Assembly (NCBI GenBank): GCA_964342575.1 | Contig: CAYFGZ010000168.1 | Coordinates: 1-5,943 of the forward strand | DNA from: GCA-002701455 sp964342575 | GTDB lineage: Bacteria; Pseudomonadota; Alphaproteobacteria; Thalassobaculales; Thalassobaculaceae | Length of the DNA stretch: 5,943 nt | Direction: 5' to 3' | Part shown: positions 5,686 through 5,943 of the stretch, piece by piece | Layout: every line of letters starts with the position of its first letter | Numbering within the stretch: the first letter of the stretch is position 1 | Notes under the pieces: generated by a model | Told to the model about the DNA's origin: nothing | Databases searched by the model: none | Seen by the model: only the letters and a program-made list of their open reading frames with translations | Program-made: the position numbers and the translations under genes

Positions 5686-5943
5686 ATGGTCGAGCTTGTC
5701 GGCCCGACATTAGAACAGCTAGACGGCTGGTCGTCGTCCATCGATACGCTCCCGTACTCGCTTGACAATTCGATATGGAACACGGCGGCAATCAGAGAGA
5801 TTGCCAATTATCGAAATAACCCGACGCTGGAGCAGTTAGACGCTTTTTCGAGTAGTCTCGACGCATTAAGCACGTCGCTTGATAGTTTGACGAGTTTTGG
5901 CACTCCCGCCTCAATAGCTGCGACAACAACTGCGACGGCTGGT
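5686..5943 (+). CDS. Repeat-containing phage structural protein (3' partial)
   Basis: An open frame of 86 codons that starts one base after the preceding stop and runs off the window without a stop, so only the N-terminus is seen. There is no strong Shine-Dalgarno (only a GGCGG about 10 bases upstream), which suggests coupled translation. The protein contains a direct repeat: residues 7-22 (PTLEQLDGWSSSIDTL) and residues 46-61 (PTLEQLDAFSSSLDAL), a 39-residue period, each followed by a Ser-Leu-Asp segment. After residue 72 it turns Ala/Thr-rich (SIAATTTATAG), as at the start of a linker or a beta-structured fibre region. Position after the Gp80-like gene suggests a tail or fibre protein; no family is recognised. 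Confidence 0.75.
   Translation, partial: MVELVGPTLEQLDGWSSSIDTLPYSLDNSIWNTAAIREIANYRNNPTLEQLDAFSSSLDALSTSLDSLTSFGTPASIAATTTATAG

Noticed and set aside
5762..5795. TTGACA as a -35 promoter element
   Set aside because: No acceptable -10 box lies at 16-18 bases, and it falls inside the coding frame.

Overview
The window is a stretch of the virion-morphogenesis (head and neck) module of a tailed double-stranded DNA phage or prophage. All genes lie on the + strand, tightly packed, with stop/start overlaps and clear Shine-Dalgarno sites. The order is portal, small protein, scaffold, major capsid protein (MCP), small protein, head-tail adaptor, Gp80-like tail protein, repeat-containing structural protein. 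A P22-type portal, a DUF5309/SU10-type capsid protein and an SU10-type adaptor suggest a podovirus-like phage of a Gram-negative, probably proteobacterial, host. The host call is inference; nothing in the window names the host. No integrase, tRNA, insertion sequence or CRISPR array is visible.

Layout: 1-1737 is the portal protein, with its N-terminus cut off by the window edge. 1734-1997 is a small helical protein overlapping the portal stop. 1997-2031 holds two short hairpins. 2061-3098 is a scaffold-like protein, acidic at the front, coiled in the middle and basic at the end. 3111-4302 is the major capsid gene, split by a group I intron at 3837-4077. 4311-4354 is a terminator-like double hairpin. 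4357-4671 is a conserved-looking small protein of unknown role. 4672-5301 is the adaptor. 5298-5684 is the Gp80-like protein. 5686 to the window end is the start of a protein with an internal repeat.

The most notable feature is the compact self-splicing intron in the capsid gene. Read straight through, the MCP frame ends at a UAA at 3846-3848, after 245 codons. The missing C-terminal 74 codons resume in frame at 4078. Between the two exons is a 241-nt element in which P1, P10, P3, P4, P5, P6, P7, P8 and P9-type helices can all be drawn by hand, with the group I R-like and S-like core sequences. The exon-1 end (U3836) forms the expected U.G wobble with G3855, and the intron ends in G4077. Joining 3836 to 4078 restores a 316-residue capsid protein across a Leu-Thr-Asp-Phe-Gly motif. 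The intron has no homing endonuclease gene and no room for P2.

How the genes work together: the scaffold guides capsid subunits onto the portal vertex. The adaptor then docks under the portal to build the neck, and the last two genes probably contribute tail or fibre parts. Capsid output depends on splicing, and the structure just after the capsid stop may reduce transcription or translation of the downstream neck genes relative to capsid.
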